Origin: Novosphingobium sp. Chol11
Lineage (GTDB): Bacteria; Pseudomonadota; Alphaproteobacteria; Sphingomonadales; Sphingomonadaceae
DNA length: 64,000 nt
Direction of reading: 5' to 3'
Assembly (NCBI GenBank): GCA_945906105.1
Contig: CAMDQO010000004.1
Coordinates: 82,347 to 146,346 of the forward strand
The position numbers were made by a program, and so were the translations under genes. The notes under the pieces are model-generated. The model was given only the letters and a program-made list of their open reading frames with translations. It did not search any database and was not told the origin of the DNA. Shown here one piece after another: positions 9,199 to 16,987 of this stretch (its first letter is position 1; each line of letters starts with the position of its first letter).

Positions 9199-9579
9199 AT
9201 GAACCGCACAGCTACACCCGTTCTCCCCTTTGTCGTCCTCCCCTTTGTCGGCTTTGCCACGCTGCTGCTTGGTGCCTGCGGATCGAACGAGGGCTTTCCC
9301 TCGCTGGCCCGCCGTCCGGCAGAGCGAATCAGTGGAACCTCCCCGGGCGTAGAAGCCACGCCCGCGCCGCCGCCCGCTCCGATAGCGCCCGATCTGGGGC
9401 TGCAATCGCGTCTGGCGCGCTGGCTTGAGCAGGCACGTGGGGCCCACGCCCGGTTCAATGGCTTGCGCCCCAGAGTCGCACAACTCGCCAGCGGAGCACG
9501 GGGCGCGGCTGTGGCAAGCGAAAGCTGGGCTGTGGCAACGGTCGCTCTGGCAGAGCTCGATCGCGTCGCAGCGACGTGA
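9199..9579 (+). pseudogene. Lipoprotein gene, probably frameshifted: 5' part
   Basis: 126 residues with a lipoprotein signal ending in LLLGAC, then a Pro-rich linker and a helical segment (LARWLEQARGAHARFN). The frame stops at TGA 9577-9579, exactly where a second frame starts with ATGATCGCGCTGGCTGAAC. The helical, acidic character continues in that second frame (9579-9734), with alternating ALAELDRV and ALAELDGL, so a single gene of about 178 codons split by a 1-nt indel is the simpler reading. A translationally coupled pair (TGATG overlap) is the alternative. The function is unknown. Confidence 0.55.
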
Positions 9580-9734
9580 TGATCGCGCTGGCTGAACTTG
9601 ATGGGCTCTATGTGAAGGAACGTATAGACGGCGGCGATGGGGTTGCCATCGCCGCCGTCCGCGACCAGATCACCGCATGGGTCGCCGATGAGGATGCGGT
9701 GCTGACCGAGCTGAGGGGCCGGTTGCAGAGCTGA
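9579..9734 (+). pseudogene. 3' part of the split lipoprotein gene
   Basis: 51 codons beginning MIALAELDGLYVKERID and ending in LTELRGRLQS before TGA at 9732. It has no ribosome binding site of its own apart from the coupling with the previous stop, and no signal peptide. The sequence reads as the natural continuation of the helical domain in the preceding frame. It could also be a real coupled microprotein. Confidence 0.5.
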
Positions 9735-9803
9735 CGCTCCACTGCCGAGCCTTCGCCATCAGCCCTAATCTGCGTGGGCAGCGATAACCTTGATGCGAAT
9801 CAA

Positions 9804-10250
9804 TTATACCCAGCGCGCCAGATCTTCGTGATCTTCACCGCGCGGTTCGATCCATCGCCAAAGCCCGCCCACTTTCTCGCGCTTCCAGAACCATGACTCG
9901 CTCTTGAGGTGATCCATGGCGAAATCGGTGGCGGCAAAAGCATCCCGCCGGTGACGCGCAGCGGCGGCGACCAGCACGATGGCATCGCCCGGAACCATGA
10001 TTCCGGCGCGGTGGATTATCAGCAGGCCCTCAAGGCTCCAGCGGGTGAGCGCTTCGGCGGCCAGCGCCTGCATCCCCGGCAGGGTCAGCGGCGCATAGTG
10101 GCTAAGCTCCAGCGCCTCGACCCCATCGCCGTTTCGCACTTGGCCCAGAAAGCTGACGACCCCGCCCGCTGAGAGGTTAGCTGCGGTAAAGCGGGAAAGC
10201 TCAGCCGCCGGATCGAAGGGTTCGAGAGCCAAGCGGACATCGGCGGCCAT
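9804..10250 (-). CDS. moaE: Molybdopterin synthase catalytic subunit MoaE
   Basis: 148 residues from the ATG at 10250. MoaE inserts dithiolene sulfur from the MoaD thiocarboxylate into cyclic pyranopterin monophosphate. Family features: GGVVSFLGQVRN near the N-terminus, HRAG and RHRRDAFAATDFAMDHLK (the conserved HR and K residues of the active site), and WKRE near the C-terminus. The start lies 1 bp after the moaD stop, so the pair is cotranslated. The longer frame to 10334 overlaps moaD and is not used. Confidence 0.93.
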   Translation of the reverse strand: MAADVRLALEPFDPAAELSRFTAANLSAGGVVSFLGQVRNGDGVEALELSHYAPLTLPGMQALAAEALTRWSLEGLLIIHRAGIMVPGDAIVLVAAAARHRRDAFAATDFAMDHLKSESWFWKREKVGGLWRWIEPRGEDHEDLARWV

Positions 10251-10251
10251 A

Positions 10252-10494
10252 TCAGCCACCCGAAACCGGCGGCAGGAAGGCCAGCTCATCGCCCGCATCA
10301 ACAACCAGTCCATCACGGGCCACCAGTGTGCCATTCAGCGCCAGCTTTATCCGTGGATCAGCCAGCGGACCAGCGAGCGGGGCTGGCAGTGCGAGAAGAA
10401 TATCCTCCAGTGGCGACGGACCCGCCAGTGTCAGTTCAAGCGCGCCCGCTCCGGCAAGGTCAGCCAGCCGTCCGAGGAAGACTAGCCGGATCAT
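10252..10494 (-). CDS. moaD: Molybdopterin synthase sulfur carrier subunit MoaD
   Basis: 80 residues, ubiquitin-like fold, ending in the required Gly-Gly (PPVSGG) that is adenylated and thiocarboxylated. The segment DELAFLPPVSGG is characteristic. It overlaps the moaA stop region by 4 bp upstream and is followed by moaE, giving a moaA-moaD-moaE unit. Confidence 0.93.
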   Translation of the reverse strand: MIRLVFLGRLADLAGAGALELTLAGPSPLEDILLALPAPLAGPLADPRIKLALNGTLVARDGLVVDAGDELAFLPPVSGG

Positions 10495-11510
10495 CCACCC
10501 GTCATCGACATATGCCGGGCCAAGGCAGGCGCACCGCCGGGGCTGTTGATGGCGAAATGATGGCGCAGCGGCTTGATCTTCATCGCCACGTCGAGCGCCT
10601 CGGTCAGCGCCGTGTTCGGATCGTCAGAACGCATCGCCGCGCGCAGGTCCACCTGCTCCCCGCCGCCAAGGCAGGGGTAAAGCTGGCCAGTCGCGGTCAC
10701 GCGCACGCGGTTGCAGCCTTCGCAGAAATTGTTGGTCAGCGGGGTAATCAGGCCGATCCGCCCGCCCGTTTCGCCCACATCGAAATAGCGCGCCGGGCCG
10801 CCGCTGCGGTGCGCGCTTGGTGACAACGTCCAGCGCCGCGCAAGCTCGGCCTGAACTTCGCCCAGCGGCAAATAATGATCGAAGCGGTCTTCCTCGACCT
10901 CCCCCAGCGGCATGACCTCAATCAAGGTCAGTTCCATGGCCTTGGCGTGCGCCCAGGCGATGAGATCGACGATCTCGTGCTCATTGATGCCTTTGAGCGC
11001 GACCGTGTTGATCTTGACCTTGAGGCCAGCCGCCAGCGCCGCATCGATGCCTTCGAGCACCTGCGGCAGCATATCCCGGCGCGAGAGCTTGGCGAACTTA
11101 TCGCGGTCCAGCGTATCGAGCGAAACATTGATCCGCCGCACCCCGGCTTCGCGCAGATCATCGGCAAAGCGCGACAACTGGGTACCATTGGTGGTGAGCG
11201 TCAGTTCTTCCAGAGCACCTTGCCCGTCATTGGCTCCAATTTTTCGCCCCAGTGCCTTGACCAGCTCGATCATGTCGCGCCGCACCAGCGGTTCACCGCC
11301 GGTGAGCCTGAGCTTGGTGACACCGCGCGCGATGAAACCCAGCGCCATGCGGTGCAGTTCTTCAAGGCTCAGCACTTCGGCGCGCGGCAGGAACTGCATC
11401 GCCTCGGGCATACAATAGGCGCAGCGCAGATCGCAGCGATCCGTCACCGACAGCCGCAGATAGCTGATCGTGCGTTTGAACTGGTCAACAAGGGGACGGT
11501 TGTCGCTCAC
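10491..11510 (-). CDS. moaA: GTP 3',8-cyclase MoaA (radical SAM)
   Basis: 339 residues; it rearranges GTP to 3',8-cyclo-GTP, the first step of molybdenum cofactor synthesis. The radical-SAM cluster motif is TDRCDLRCAYCMPE (Cys-x3-Cys-x2-Cys, about residues 26-33), TGGEPL follows, and the second 4Fe-4S site is NNFCEGCNRVR...LYPCLG. The C-terminus ends in the conserved GG (SMTGG). moaC and moaB are not in the window. The gene lies 4 bp after the small Rossmann-like gene, in an operon with folB. Confidence 0.95.
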   Translation of the reverse strand: MSDNRPLVDQFKRTISYLRLSVTDRCDLRCAYCMPEAMQFLPRAEVLSLEELHRMALGFIARGVTKLRLTGGEPLVRRDMIELVKALGRKIGANDGQGALEELTLTTNGTQLSRFADDLREAGVRRINVSLDTLDRDKFAKLSRRDMLPQVLEGIDAALAAGLKVKINTVALKGINEHEIVDLIAWAHAKAMELTLIEVMPLGEVEEDRFDHYLPLGEVQAELARRWTLSPSAHRSGGPARYFDVGETGGRIGLITPLTNNFCEGCNRVRVTATGQLYPCLGGGEQVDLRAAMRSDDPNTALTEALDVAMKIKPLRHHFAINSPGGAPALARHMSMTGG

Positions 11511-11514
11511 CGGA

Positions 11515-11850
11515 CTAGTCTATCACCATGCCAGCGCCGTGGCTATCGAGCGGCAAATATTGCCCTGTCACCCCATCGGCCTTGTCCAGATAGGCCAAGG
11601 CGGCGGCGATGGCACCCTGATCGTCTGATGCCACAGCATTGATTCGCGCAGGCGCGCGCTCACGCGCAATCGTCGCCACGGCAGCTGCGCGCCAATCACG
11701 GTGGGGGTGCGCGGCGGGGGTGAACAGCAGGGTCAAAACCGTATCGCCCGCGTCCAGCGCCGCCAATATGTGCGGCAGCACATCGGCGTGAAACAGGGCG
11801 CTGGCCGCCAAGGGGTCATCTGGAAGCTGGCCGACCGCAAAGCCGGCCAT
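11515..11850 (-). CDS. Small Rossmann-like protein between folB and moaA
   Basis: 111 residues; not confidently recognised. Alternating helices and strands (HILAALDAGDTVLTLLFTP, VATIARERAPARINAVASDD) and the ending TGQYLPLDSHGAGMVID resemble the C-terminal part of short-chain dehydrogenase folds, where the last helix and strand carry a similar GQ-hydrophobic-D-G pattern. The N-terminal nucleotide-binding Gly motif is absent, so it is unlikely to be an active dehydrogenase. It overlaps folB by 1 bp and precedes moaA, so it is probably tied to pterin metabolism by position only. Confidence 0.55.
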   Translation of the reverse strand: MAGFAVGQLPDDPLAASALFHADVLPHILAALDAGDTVLTLLFTPAAHPHRDWRAAAVATIARERAPARINAVASDDQGAIAAALAYLDKADGVTGQYLPLDSHGAGMVID

Positions 11851-12221
11851 CAGCGGCGTTCCCGGCTCAGCGTCATGCCGATCGATTCGCCGTGTTCGGC
11901 AATCGCCAGCTTGATGATCTTTACTCTCACCGCCTCAACCCGCTCATCCTGCAGGAACAGCGTTTCGCAGATGTGATCGCCCACTGCCTCGATCAGCTTG
12001 AAATGAACGCCATGGGGCAGCGCCTCACTGGCGGCGAATTTCAGGTCCATGTAGTTCTTGCTGGCGCTGAGCGGCGTTGACGGCTCATAACGCGGCGCAG
12101 GCTTCATCCGCACCTGAATGGTGATGCGCAGCGGCTGCGGGCGTCCGGTTTCCTCGGAATAGATGCCGGTCAGGACATCATGTTCAAAATCGGCGACTTC
12201 AAGGATCAGGCTATCGGCCAT
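11850..12221 (-). CDS. folB: Dihydroneopterin aldolase FolB
   Basis: 123 residues; cleaves dihydroneopterin to 6-hydroxymethyl-dihydropterin in folate synthesis. The family pattern is present: a conserved Glu in VLTGIYSEETGRPQPLRI, a strand with VRMKP, and the C-terminal VRVKIIKLA where the catalytic Lys sits. It is first gene of folB-(Rossmann-like)-moaA-moaD-moaE, so two pterin pathways share a transcript. Confidence 0.88.
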   Translation of the reverse strand: MADSLILEVADFEHDVLTGIYSEETGRPQPLRITIQVRMKPAPRYEPSTPLSASKNYMDLKFAASEALPHGVHFKLIEAVGDHICETLFLQDERVEAVRVKIIKLAIAEHGESIGMTLSRERR

Positions 12222-12358
12222 GGCTGCGCGCTATGGCTTGGCGGGCGCATGCTGTCCACCCCCAGCACGGCTTGATGCCGATCAATGACTTCAAGGCACT
12301 ATCTGGCAACTTGGGCAGGCACGATGTGCTGGGTCGCCGAGTAAAAGGAGTTATCTAG

Positions 12359-12589
12359 ATGGCAGACGACAACGCCAGCGGTACGGCCAATACAGCCAGC
12401 GGAACCGCAGACACGGCCAGTGGCAGCGCGAATATTGCCAGTGGAACCAAGCCGCTCGATAATGCCAGCGGCAGCGCAAAGCCGCCCGCACCGCCGCCAC
12501 CGCCACCGCCTAATCCCAGCGACGAAGGCATTTCCGACGAGCAACTGGACAATACCAATAACGCCGAAGATGGCATGCACTACCGCTGA
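12359..12589 (+). CDS. Low-complexity Ser/Ala/Gly/Thr-repeat microprotein
   Basis: 76 residues preceded by a strong AAGGAG ribosome binding site 9 bp before the ATG. The first half is made of degenerate 7-mer units of the type NTASGTA / NIASGT / NASGSA, the middle is a run of prolines (about residues 42-51) and the last 25 residues are acidic (SDEGISDEQLDN). No signal peptide, no cysteines, no membrane segment. It looks intrinsically disordered. The function is unknown; the good ribosome binding site and the absence of frame breaks support a real gene. Confidence 0.6.
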   Translation: MADDNASGTANTASGTADTASGSANIASGTKPLDNASGSAKPPAPPPPPPPNPSDEGISDEQLDNTNNAEDGMHYR

Positions 12590-12723
12590 GTCGACCGATA
12601 TAGAGGTCCGGCCAATTGTGCCGGACCTCCGCACGTACCCGACCGAACGATACAATTGCAGCATTGGACACCCGCGAATGCTCTGTTATCCTGCCCCGAC
12701 AAGACGGGATCGGGAGAAGACCC

Positions 12724-13461
12724 ATGAACAATCGCCTATCACTCGTTCTCGCTGCGGCGGCGCTCGTCGTGCCGCTTGCTCTGTCGGCTCCGGCGCTGGC
12801 TACCAGTTTCGCCGTGCTGCTAGGCAGCAGCGAACGTCCCGATGCTGACAAGGCCCGCGATGCTGATCGCAATCCCGCCGGAATAATGGCCTTTGCCGGG
12901 ATCAAAGCGGGCAGCAAGGTGGCCGAACTGGCCCCCGGCGGCGGCTATTACACCCGGCTGCTCAGCGCAGCAGTTGGCCCCAAGGGCTATGTCTATTCAT
13001 TTGCCGGCAAGCCTTCTGTAGCGGTGGTGGAGTGGGCGAAACGCCACGCAAATGTTGCCATGCAAGTGGGCCAGCCGGGAGACAAACTTTCGCCTGAGCC
13101 GGTGGACGTCGTTTGGACCACGCTCAATTACCACGATTTCAAGAACAACAAGCAGGGTGACAGTGATGCTGCGGCCAAGTTCAATCAGGCCGCTTTTGCC
13201 GCGCTCAAGCCGGGCGGCGTCTATCTGGTCAATGATCACGAGGCCGCACCGGGCGCAGGGGTTTCGCAGACCCAATCGCATCACCGCATCGAATCCGCTG
13301 CGGTGATTCGCGAAGTTGAGGCCGCCGGTTTCAAACTCGATGCCCGCAGTAATCTGTTGCGCCATCCCGGCGACGTGCTGACCATGCCGCTCAAGGATTC
13401 GGTGCGCGGCAAGACCGATCAGTTCGTGCTGCGCTTCAAGAAGCCGAAGGGAAAGCGTTAG
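12724..13461 (+). CDS. Exported class I SAM-dependent methyltransferase-like protein
   Basis: 245 residues from the ATG at 12724, which follows GGGAGAAG. A Sec signal peptide (ending in APALA) leads into a Rossmann-type core: VAELAPGGGYYTRLLSAAVG is motif I (about residues 66-85), VWTTLNYHDF is motif IV, and LKPGGVYLVNDHEA is the post-motif strand. Periplasmic proteins with this fold are found in many sphingomonads and are annotated as methyltransferases; because SAM is not expected in the periplasm, the real role is open. The longer frame from 12616 lacks a start signal. Confidence 0.8.
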   Translation: MNNRLSLVLAAAALVVPLALSAPALATSFAVLLGSSERPDADKARDADRNPAGIMAFAGIKAGSKVAELAPGGGYYTRLLSAAVGPKGYVYSFAGKPSVAVVEWAKRHANVAMQVGQPGDKLSPEPVDVVWTTLNYHDFKNNKQGDSDAAAKFNQAAFAALKPGGVYLVNDHEAAPGAGVSQTQSHHRIESAAVIREVEAAGFKLDARSNLLRHPGDVLTMPLKDSVRGKTDQFVLRFKKPKGKR

Positions 13462-13492
13462 CGCTCTCCTAAGATCAGGAATGCAGCACAAG

Positions 13493-13646
13493 TTCCTTCC
13501 CTGAAAGGGGAGGTGCCGGAGCCCATCGACTTCGCTCTGGATAAACTGCGCCTTTGGCGTAGCGGAGGCGGAGGGGTATCACCGCTGGCGTTGTCACCCC
13601 TCCGTCATCCCAAGCGGGCTGCCACCTCCCCTTCCAGGGGAGGATC
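13493..13646. repeat. Intergenic palindromic repeat, copy 1
   Basis: A GC-rich imperfect palindrome of about 150 bp. It starts with a purine/pyrimidine hairpin near GAAAGGGGAGGTGCCGGAG, has the central block GGAGGGGTATCACCGCTGGC, and ends with CCACCTCCCCTTCCAGGGGA. The same order of blocks recurs at 27211-27361 (reverse orientation) and 51945-52096. It lies between the methyltransferase-like gene and the convergent rRNA-methyltransferase-like gene, where it could also act as a terminator. Confidence 0.8.
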
Positions 13647-13661
13647 AAGAATCCTCACACC

Positions 13662-14549
13662 TCAGTCGTTCCGCCACCTTGCAAAAATGGCGGTGGGCAG
13701 CAGTCTGCCGCCTTCCTGCTCTTCGCGCACGGCCAGATCGCCGTGTTCGATCACACCCGGCAGCCCGGCAAACACCTCTTCCAACAGTCCCGCCAGCGCC
13801 AGTGATGACAGCCGCACGGCATAGACGGTGAGGAACAGGAACCGGCTATCTTCATCAAGCAGATCGCGGCAATCAGCGACCAATGCGCCGAGGTGTTCCT
13901 CCAGCCGCCATACTTCACCTTCTGGCCCGCGTCCGAACTTGGGCGGATCGAGGATGATGCCGTCATAACGCTTGCCGCGCCGCACTTCGCGTGCGGTGAA
14001 CTTCGCGGCATCGTCAACGATCCAGCGGATCGGGCGGTTTTCCATGCCCGAAAGCGCAGCATTCTCGCGCGCTTGGGCCACCGATTTCTTCGAGGCATCA
14101 ACGTGCGTTACCGGGCCGAACTGGCTGAGCGACAGTGTGCCAACGCCGGTATAGCCGAACAGGTTCAGCGTCGCCGCGTCGCTCCGCCCTGCCAGCATCC
14201 CGTCCATCCAGTCCCACACCGGGGCCATATCGGGGAAAAAGCCAAGGTGGCGGAAGGGGGTGCATTGCGCGTTGAAGCGCACGCCATCACGGCTGAGCGC
14301 CCAGCCCTCTTTCGGCACCGGGCCCGCAAATTGCCAGCGTCCGCCGCCGTCTTCGTCTGATCCGGGGACGAATTCGCCGTCAGATGCCCAACGCTCCAGC
14401 TTGGGACGCCACATCGCCTGGGTATCGGGGCGGATGAAGCGGTGCGGGCCATAGCGTTCGAGCTTGCGGCCATCGCCGCTGTCGATCAGGCCGTAATCAG
14501 CCCAGCCCTCGCCCGTCATCACGACGGGTTGTTCGATCAACTGGGCCAT
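13662..14549 (-). CDS. Class I SAM-dependent methyltransferase (RlmI/RlmK-like fold)
   Basis: 295 residues. Motif I is TLNLFGYTGVGTLSL (about residues 126-140), followed by THVDASKKSVAQARENAALSG and the catalytic-type motif IV LDPPKFGRGP. This motif set is that of 23S rRNA cytosine-C5 methyltransferases of the RlmI/YccW group, but the N-terminal PUA domain is missing and replaced by a short beta-rich region. The exact rRNA target cannot be assigned. The start overlaps the thrC stop by one base, so the two are cotranscribed. Confidence 0.85.
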   Translation of the reverse strand: MAQLIEQPVVMTGEGWADYGLIDSGDGRKLERYGPHRFIRPDTQAMWRPKLERWASDGEFVPGSDEDGGGRWQFAGPVPKEGWALSRDGVRFNAQCTPFRHLGFFPDMAPVWDWMDGMLAGRSDAATLNLFGYTGVGTLSLSQFGPVTHVDASKKSVAQARENAALSGMENRPIRWIVDDAAKFTAREVRRGKRYDGIILDPPKFGRGPEGEVWRLEEHLGALVADCRDLLDEDSRFLFLTVYAVRLSSLALAGLLEEVFAGLPGVIEHGDLAVREEQEGGRLLPTAIFARWRND

Positions 14550-15952
14550 CAGCCTTTCGGCACCGCACGAGCAGCAATGTAATCGGCGATTGCCGCATAG
14601 TCACCGGGCAGTTCAGCGCAGCGTTCCTCGCGCTCGAACAGATCGCCGACGCGCGCGGGCAGATGCGGGCGCTGGCCGGTCGAACGCTCAACCGCATCGG
14701 GGAATTTGGCCGGGTGCGCGGTGGCTAGGGTGACGACCGGGATGTCAGAGGGCAGCCCGGAACTGCGCGCCGCATGCAGCCCGCAGGCGGTGTGCGGATC
14801 GATCAGCTGGCCGCATTTGCTCCAGCCCCAGCGGATGGTTTCGGCCATTTGCCCCGCATCGGTGCGGTTGCTGGTGAACAATGCCGCAGCGCCTTCCCGC
14901 TGCGCATTGGTCAGCTGCATCGCCTTTGCATTGTCAAAGCAACGCATCTGCTCAGCCATGGCAGCGCCATCGCGCCCACCAAGATCGAACAGCAGTCGTT
15001 CGAAGTTGGATGAAATCTGAATGTCCATCGAAGGCGCGGCGGTCGGCGTGACGGTGCCTTGCGAATAGTCGCCGCTCGAAAGCGCACGGTGGAGGATGTC
15101 GTTGACATTGGTAGCAACGATCAGCCGCTCGATCGGCAGGCCCATTTGCGCCGCGACATATCCGGCGAAGACATCACCGAAATTGCCTGTCGGCACCGAG
15201 AAGGCGACCTTGCGGGCAGGCGCACCCAGTTGCAGTGCGGCGGCGAAGTAATAGACCACCTGCGCCATCAGCCGCGCCCAGTTGATCGAATTGACCGCGC
15301 CGATATTGAAGCGGCTGGTCATCGCGGTGTCATTGAACATCCGCTTCACCGTGGCCTGGGCATCGTCAAAGCTCGCACCGTCCAGCGCGATATTATAGAC
15401 ATTGGGGGCCAACACCGTGGTCATCTGGCGGCGCTGCACATCGCTGACCCGGCCCTTGGGGTGGAGCATGAAAATATCGACACCATCACGCCCCGCCACG
15501 GCATCAATCGCCGCAGAGCCGGTATCGCCCGAGGTAGCACCGACGATGGTCAGGTTCTCGCCCGTGCGGCCAAGGAACTCTTCGAAGAACAGCCCAAGCA
15601 ACTGAAGCGCGACATCCTTGAACGCCAGCGTCGGGCCGTGGAACAGTTCGAGCAGCCAGTGCTGCTGATCAAGCTGCGCCAGCGGCGTTACGGCGGCGTG
15701 CGAAAAGCGGCCATAGGCAGCGCGGGTGAGATCAAGCAGGCGTTCCGGCGTCAGGCTGTCCCCGACGAAAGGCTGCATTACCCGCGCGGCGAGTTCGGCA
15801 TAGGGCAGTCCCGCCATCGCGGCGATTTCGTCGCCTGAGAAGCGCGGCCATTCGCGCGGCACATAAAGCCCGCCGTCTGAAGCGAGGCCAGCCAGTGTCG
15901 CACCGGCAAAATCGAGCGCCGGAGCGCTTCCGCGTGTCGAGATATATTCCAT
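14549..15952 (-). CDS. thrC: Threonine synthase
   Basis: 467 residues from the ATG at 15952, giving the family start MEYISTRG; the frame to 15991 adds 13 residues without support. It is a PLP enzyme converting O-phosphohomoserine to threonine. The PLP lysine is in HGPTLAFKDVALQLLG (about residue 110), with the phosphate-binding GATSGDTGSAAI about 30 residues later and the FSVPTGNFGDVFAGY segment of the long (fungal/proteobacterial) class of the enzyme. Confidence 0.96.
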   Translation of the reverse strand: MEYISTRGSAPALDFAGATLAGLASDGGLYVPREWPRFSGDEIAAMAGLPYAELAARVMQPFVGDSLTPERLLDLTRAAYGRFSHAAVTPLAQLDQQHWLLELFHGPTLAFKDVALQLLGLFFEEFLGRTGENLTIVGATSGDTGSAAIDAVAGRDGVDIFMLHPKGRVSDVQRRQMTTVLAPNVYNIALDGASFDDAQATVKRMFNDTAMTSRFNIGAVNSINWARLMAQVVYYFAAALQLGAPARKVAFSVPTGNFGDVFAGYVAAQMGLPIERLIVATNVNDILHRALSSGDYSQGTVTPTAAPSMDIQISSNFERLLFDLGGRDGAAMAEQMRCFDNAKAMQLTNAQREGAAALFTSNRTDAGQMAETIRWGWSKCGQLIDPHTACGLHAARSSGLPSDIPVVTLATAHPAKFPDAVERSTGQRPHLPARVGDLFEREERCAELPGDYAAIADYIAARAVPKG

Positions 15953-16013
15953 GGTGCGGCGGGCACTAGCGGCGAGGGCCGAGTTGCGCAATCCTTCGCG
16001 ACTTAGGCGAGAG

Positions 16014-16604
16014 TTACGCGCCCCGTAGCCGCTTGCGCAGTGCCAGCCCGAAAATCACCAGCGCAGTCAGGGCGAACAGGAACCACTGCACCGCATAGGC
16101 GAGGTGGTTGTTGGGGATGCTGTCAGGATTGGGCTGCGAATTGGCTGACAGTCCGGCCAGCGGTGGGTCAGCCACTAGCATCAGCTTCTCGTCCGCCTGT
16201 TCAAAGGCCGACTGGATCAAGGGACGATGATCTGGCCGCTGGCTGATCCACCCGGACACCTTGCCGCCCTGCCATTGCAGTGCGGGACGGGGATCAAGCG
16301 TGGTGCCAAGCTGCACAATACCCATGCCGGGACAAGATACGATGACGCGATAGCCTGCCTTGCCCGCCCCTTCGAGTCTCTGTCCTCCCGCATCATTGCA
16401 GGTGATGCTGGCGCGGCGAAACAGGAATGCTTTGCCAGCCAAGGGCATCGTGCTCATTTCAACTTCATTGATGTTGCGCTGATAGGTGGCAATCAGCGCC
16501 TCTTTTTCCACACGCCGGTCAAGCTGCCAGAAGCCGAGGCGCACCATCAGCAGCACTGCCAGCAGCACGATCACAGTCGCAACAACAGGAATCCGCCGCA
16601 TCAT
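16014..16604 (-). CDS. SURF1-family cytochrome oxidase assembly protein
   Basis: 196 residues from ATG 16604, which overlaps the DUF983 stop by 4 bp. SURF1/Shy1 helps insert heme a into subunit I. Two membrane helices bracket the protein: residues 5-25 (VVATVIVLLAVLLMVRLGFWQL, including the conserved GFWQL motif) and the C-terminal AYAVQWFLFALTALVIFGL, which also holds the NHLAYAVQWF signature. The periplasmic loop between them is short. It is last of the ctaCDB-ctaG-ctaE cluster. Confidence 0.92.
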   Translation of the reverse strand: MMRRIPVVATVIVLLAVLLMVRLGFWQLDRRVEKEALIATYQRNINEVEMSTMPLAGKAFLFRRASITCNDAGGQRLEGAGKAGYRVIVSCPGMGIVQLGTTLDPRPALQWQGGKVSGWISQRPDHRPLIQSAFEQADEKLMLVADPPLAGLSANSQPNPDSIPNNHLAYAVQWFLFALTALVIFGLALRKRLRGA

Positions 16605-16987
16605 TCGTCCTTCACCCGCCCTTGCCCGGCACCCCGGCGGAACTCCGCCCCCAGCAGCCAAGCCTTGGCCGCGCGCAGGCCGAGGATCACCGCGCCCGAG
16701 GTGATCGGCACCCACAGCAGCACATGAACCCAGAACGGCGGATGGAACTTCAGTTCGAGCAGAATTGCGCATGTCGCCACCAGCGCGCCGATAATCAGCG
16801 TCAGGAAAGCGGCAGGCCCGTCACCCACATTGAACTTGGTATAGTCCAGCCCGCAGGCAGGGCATTTGTCAGCGAATTTCGTCAGGCCGCCGAACAGCGA
16901 TTTGGCCCCGCACTGCGGGCAAAGACCGAAAAGGGCAGCCTCGGCGGAACCGGGCTGCCCTTTCGTTTGCTGATTGTCAGTTGGCAT
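16601..16987 (-). CDS. DUF983 family membrane protein
   Basis: 128 residues from the ATG at 16987, which overlaps the ctaE stop by one base (TAATG). Two CPxCG pairs (LCPQCGAKSLF and KCPACGLDYTKF) form a rubredoxin-like zinc ribbon at about residues 22-50, followed by two transmembrane helices. DUF983 proteins are regular members of alphaproteobacterial oxidase clusters; a role in metal handling or assembly is suspected from context only. Confidence 0.88.
   Translation of the reverse strand: MPTDNQQTKGQPGSAEAALFGLCPQCGAKSLFGGLTKFADKCPACGLDYTKFNVGDGPAAFLTLIIGALVATCAILLELKFHPPFWVHVLLWVPITSGAVILGLRAAKAWLLGAEFRRGAGQGRVKDE

Noticed and set aside
13493..13646. Repeat copies as a CRISPR array
   Set aside because: Copies are far apart, palindromic and without spacers of constant length; no cas genes.
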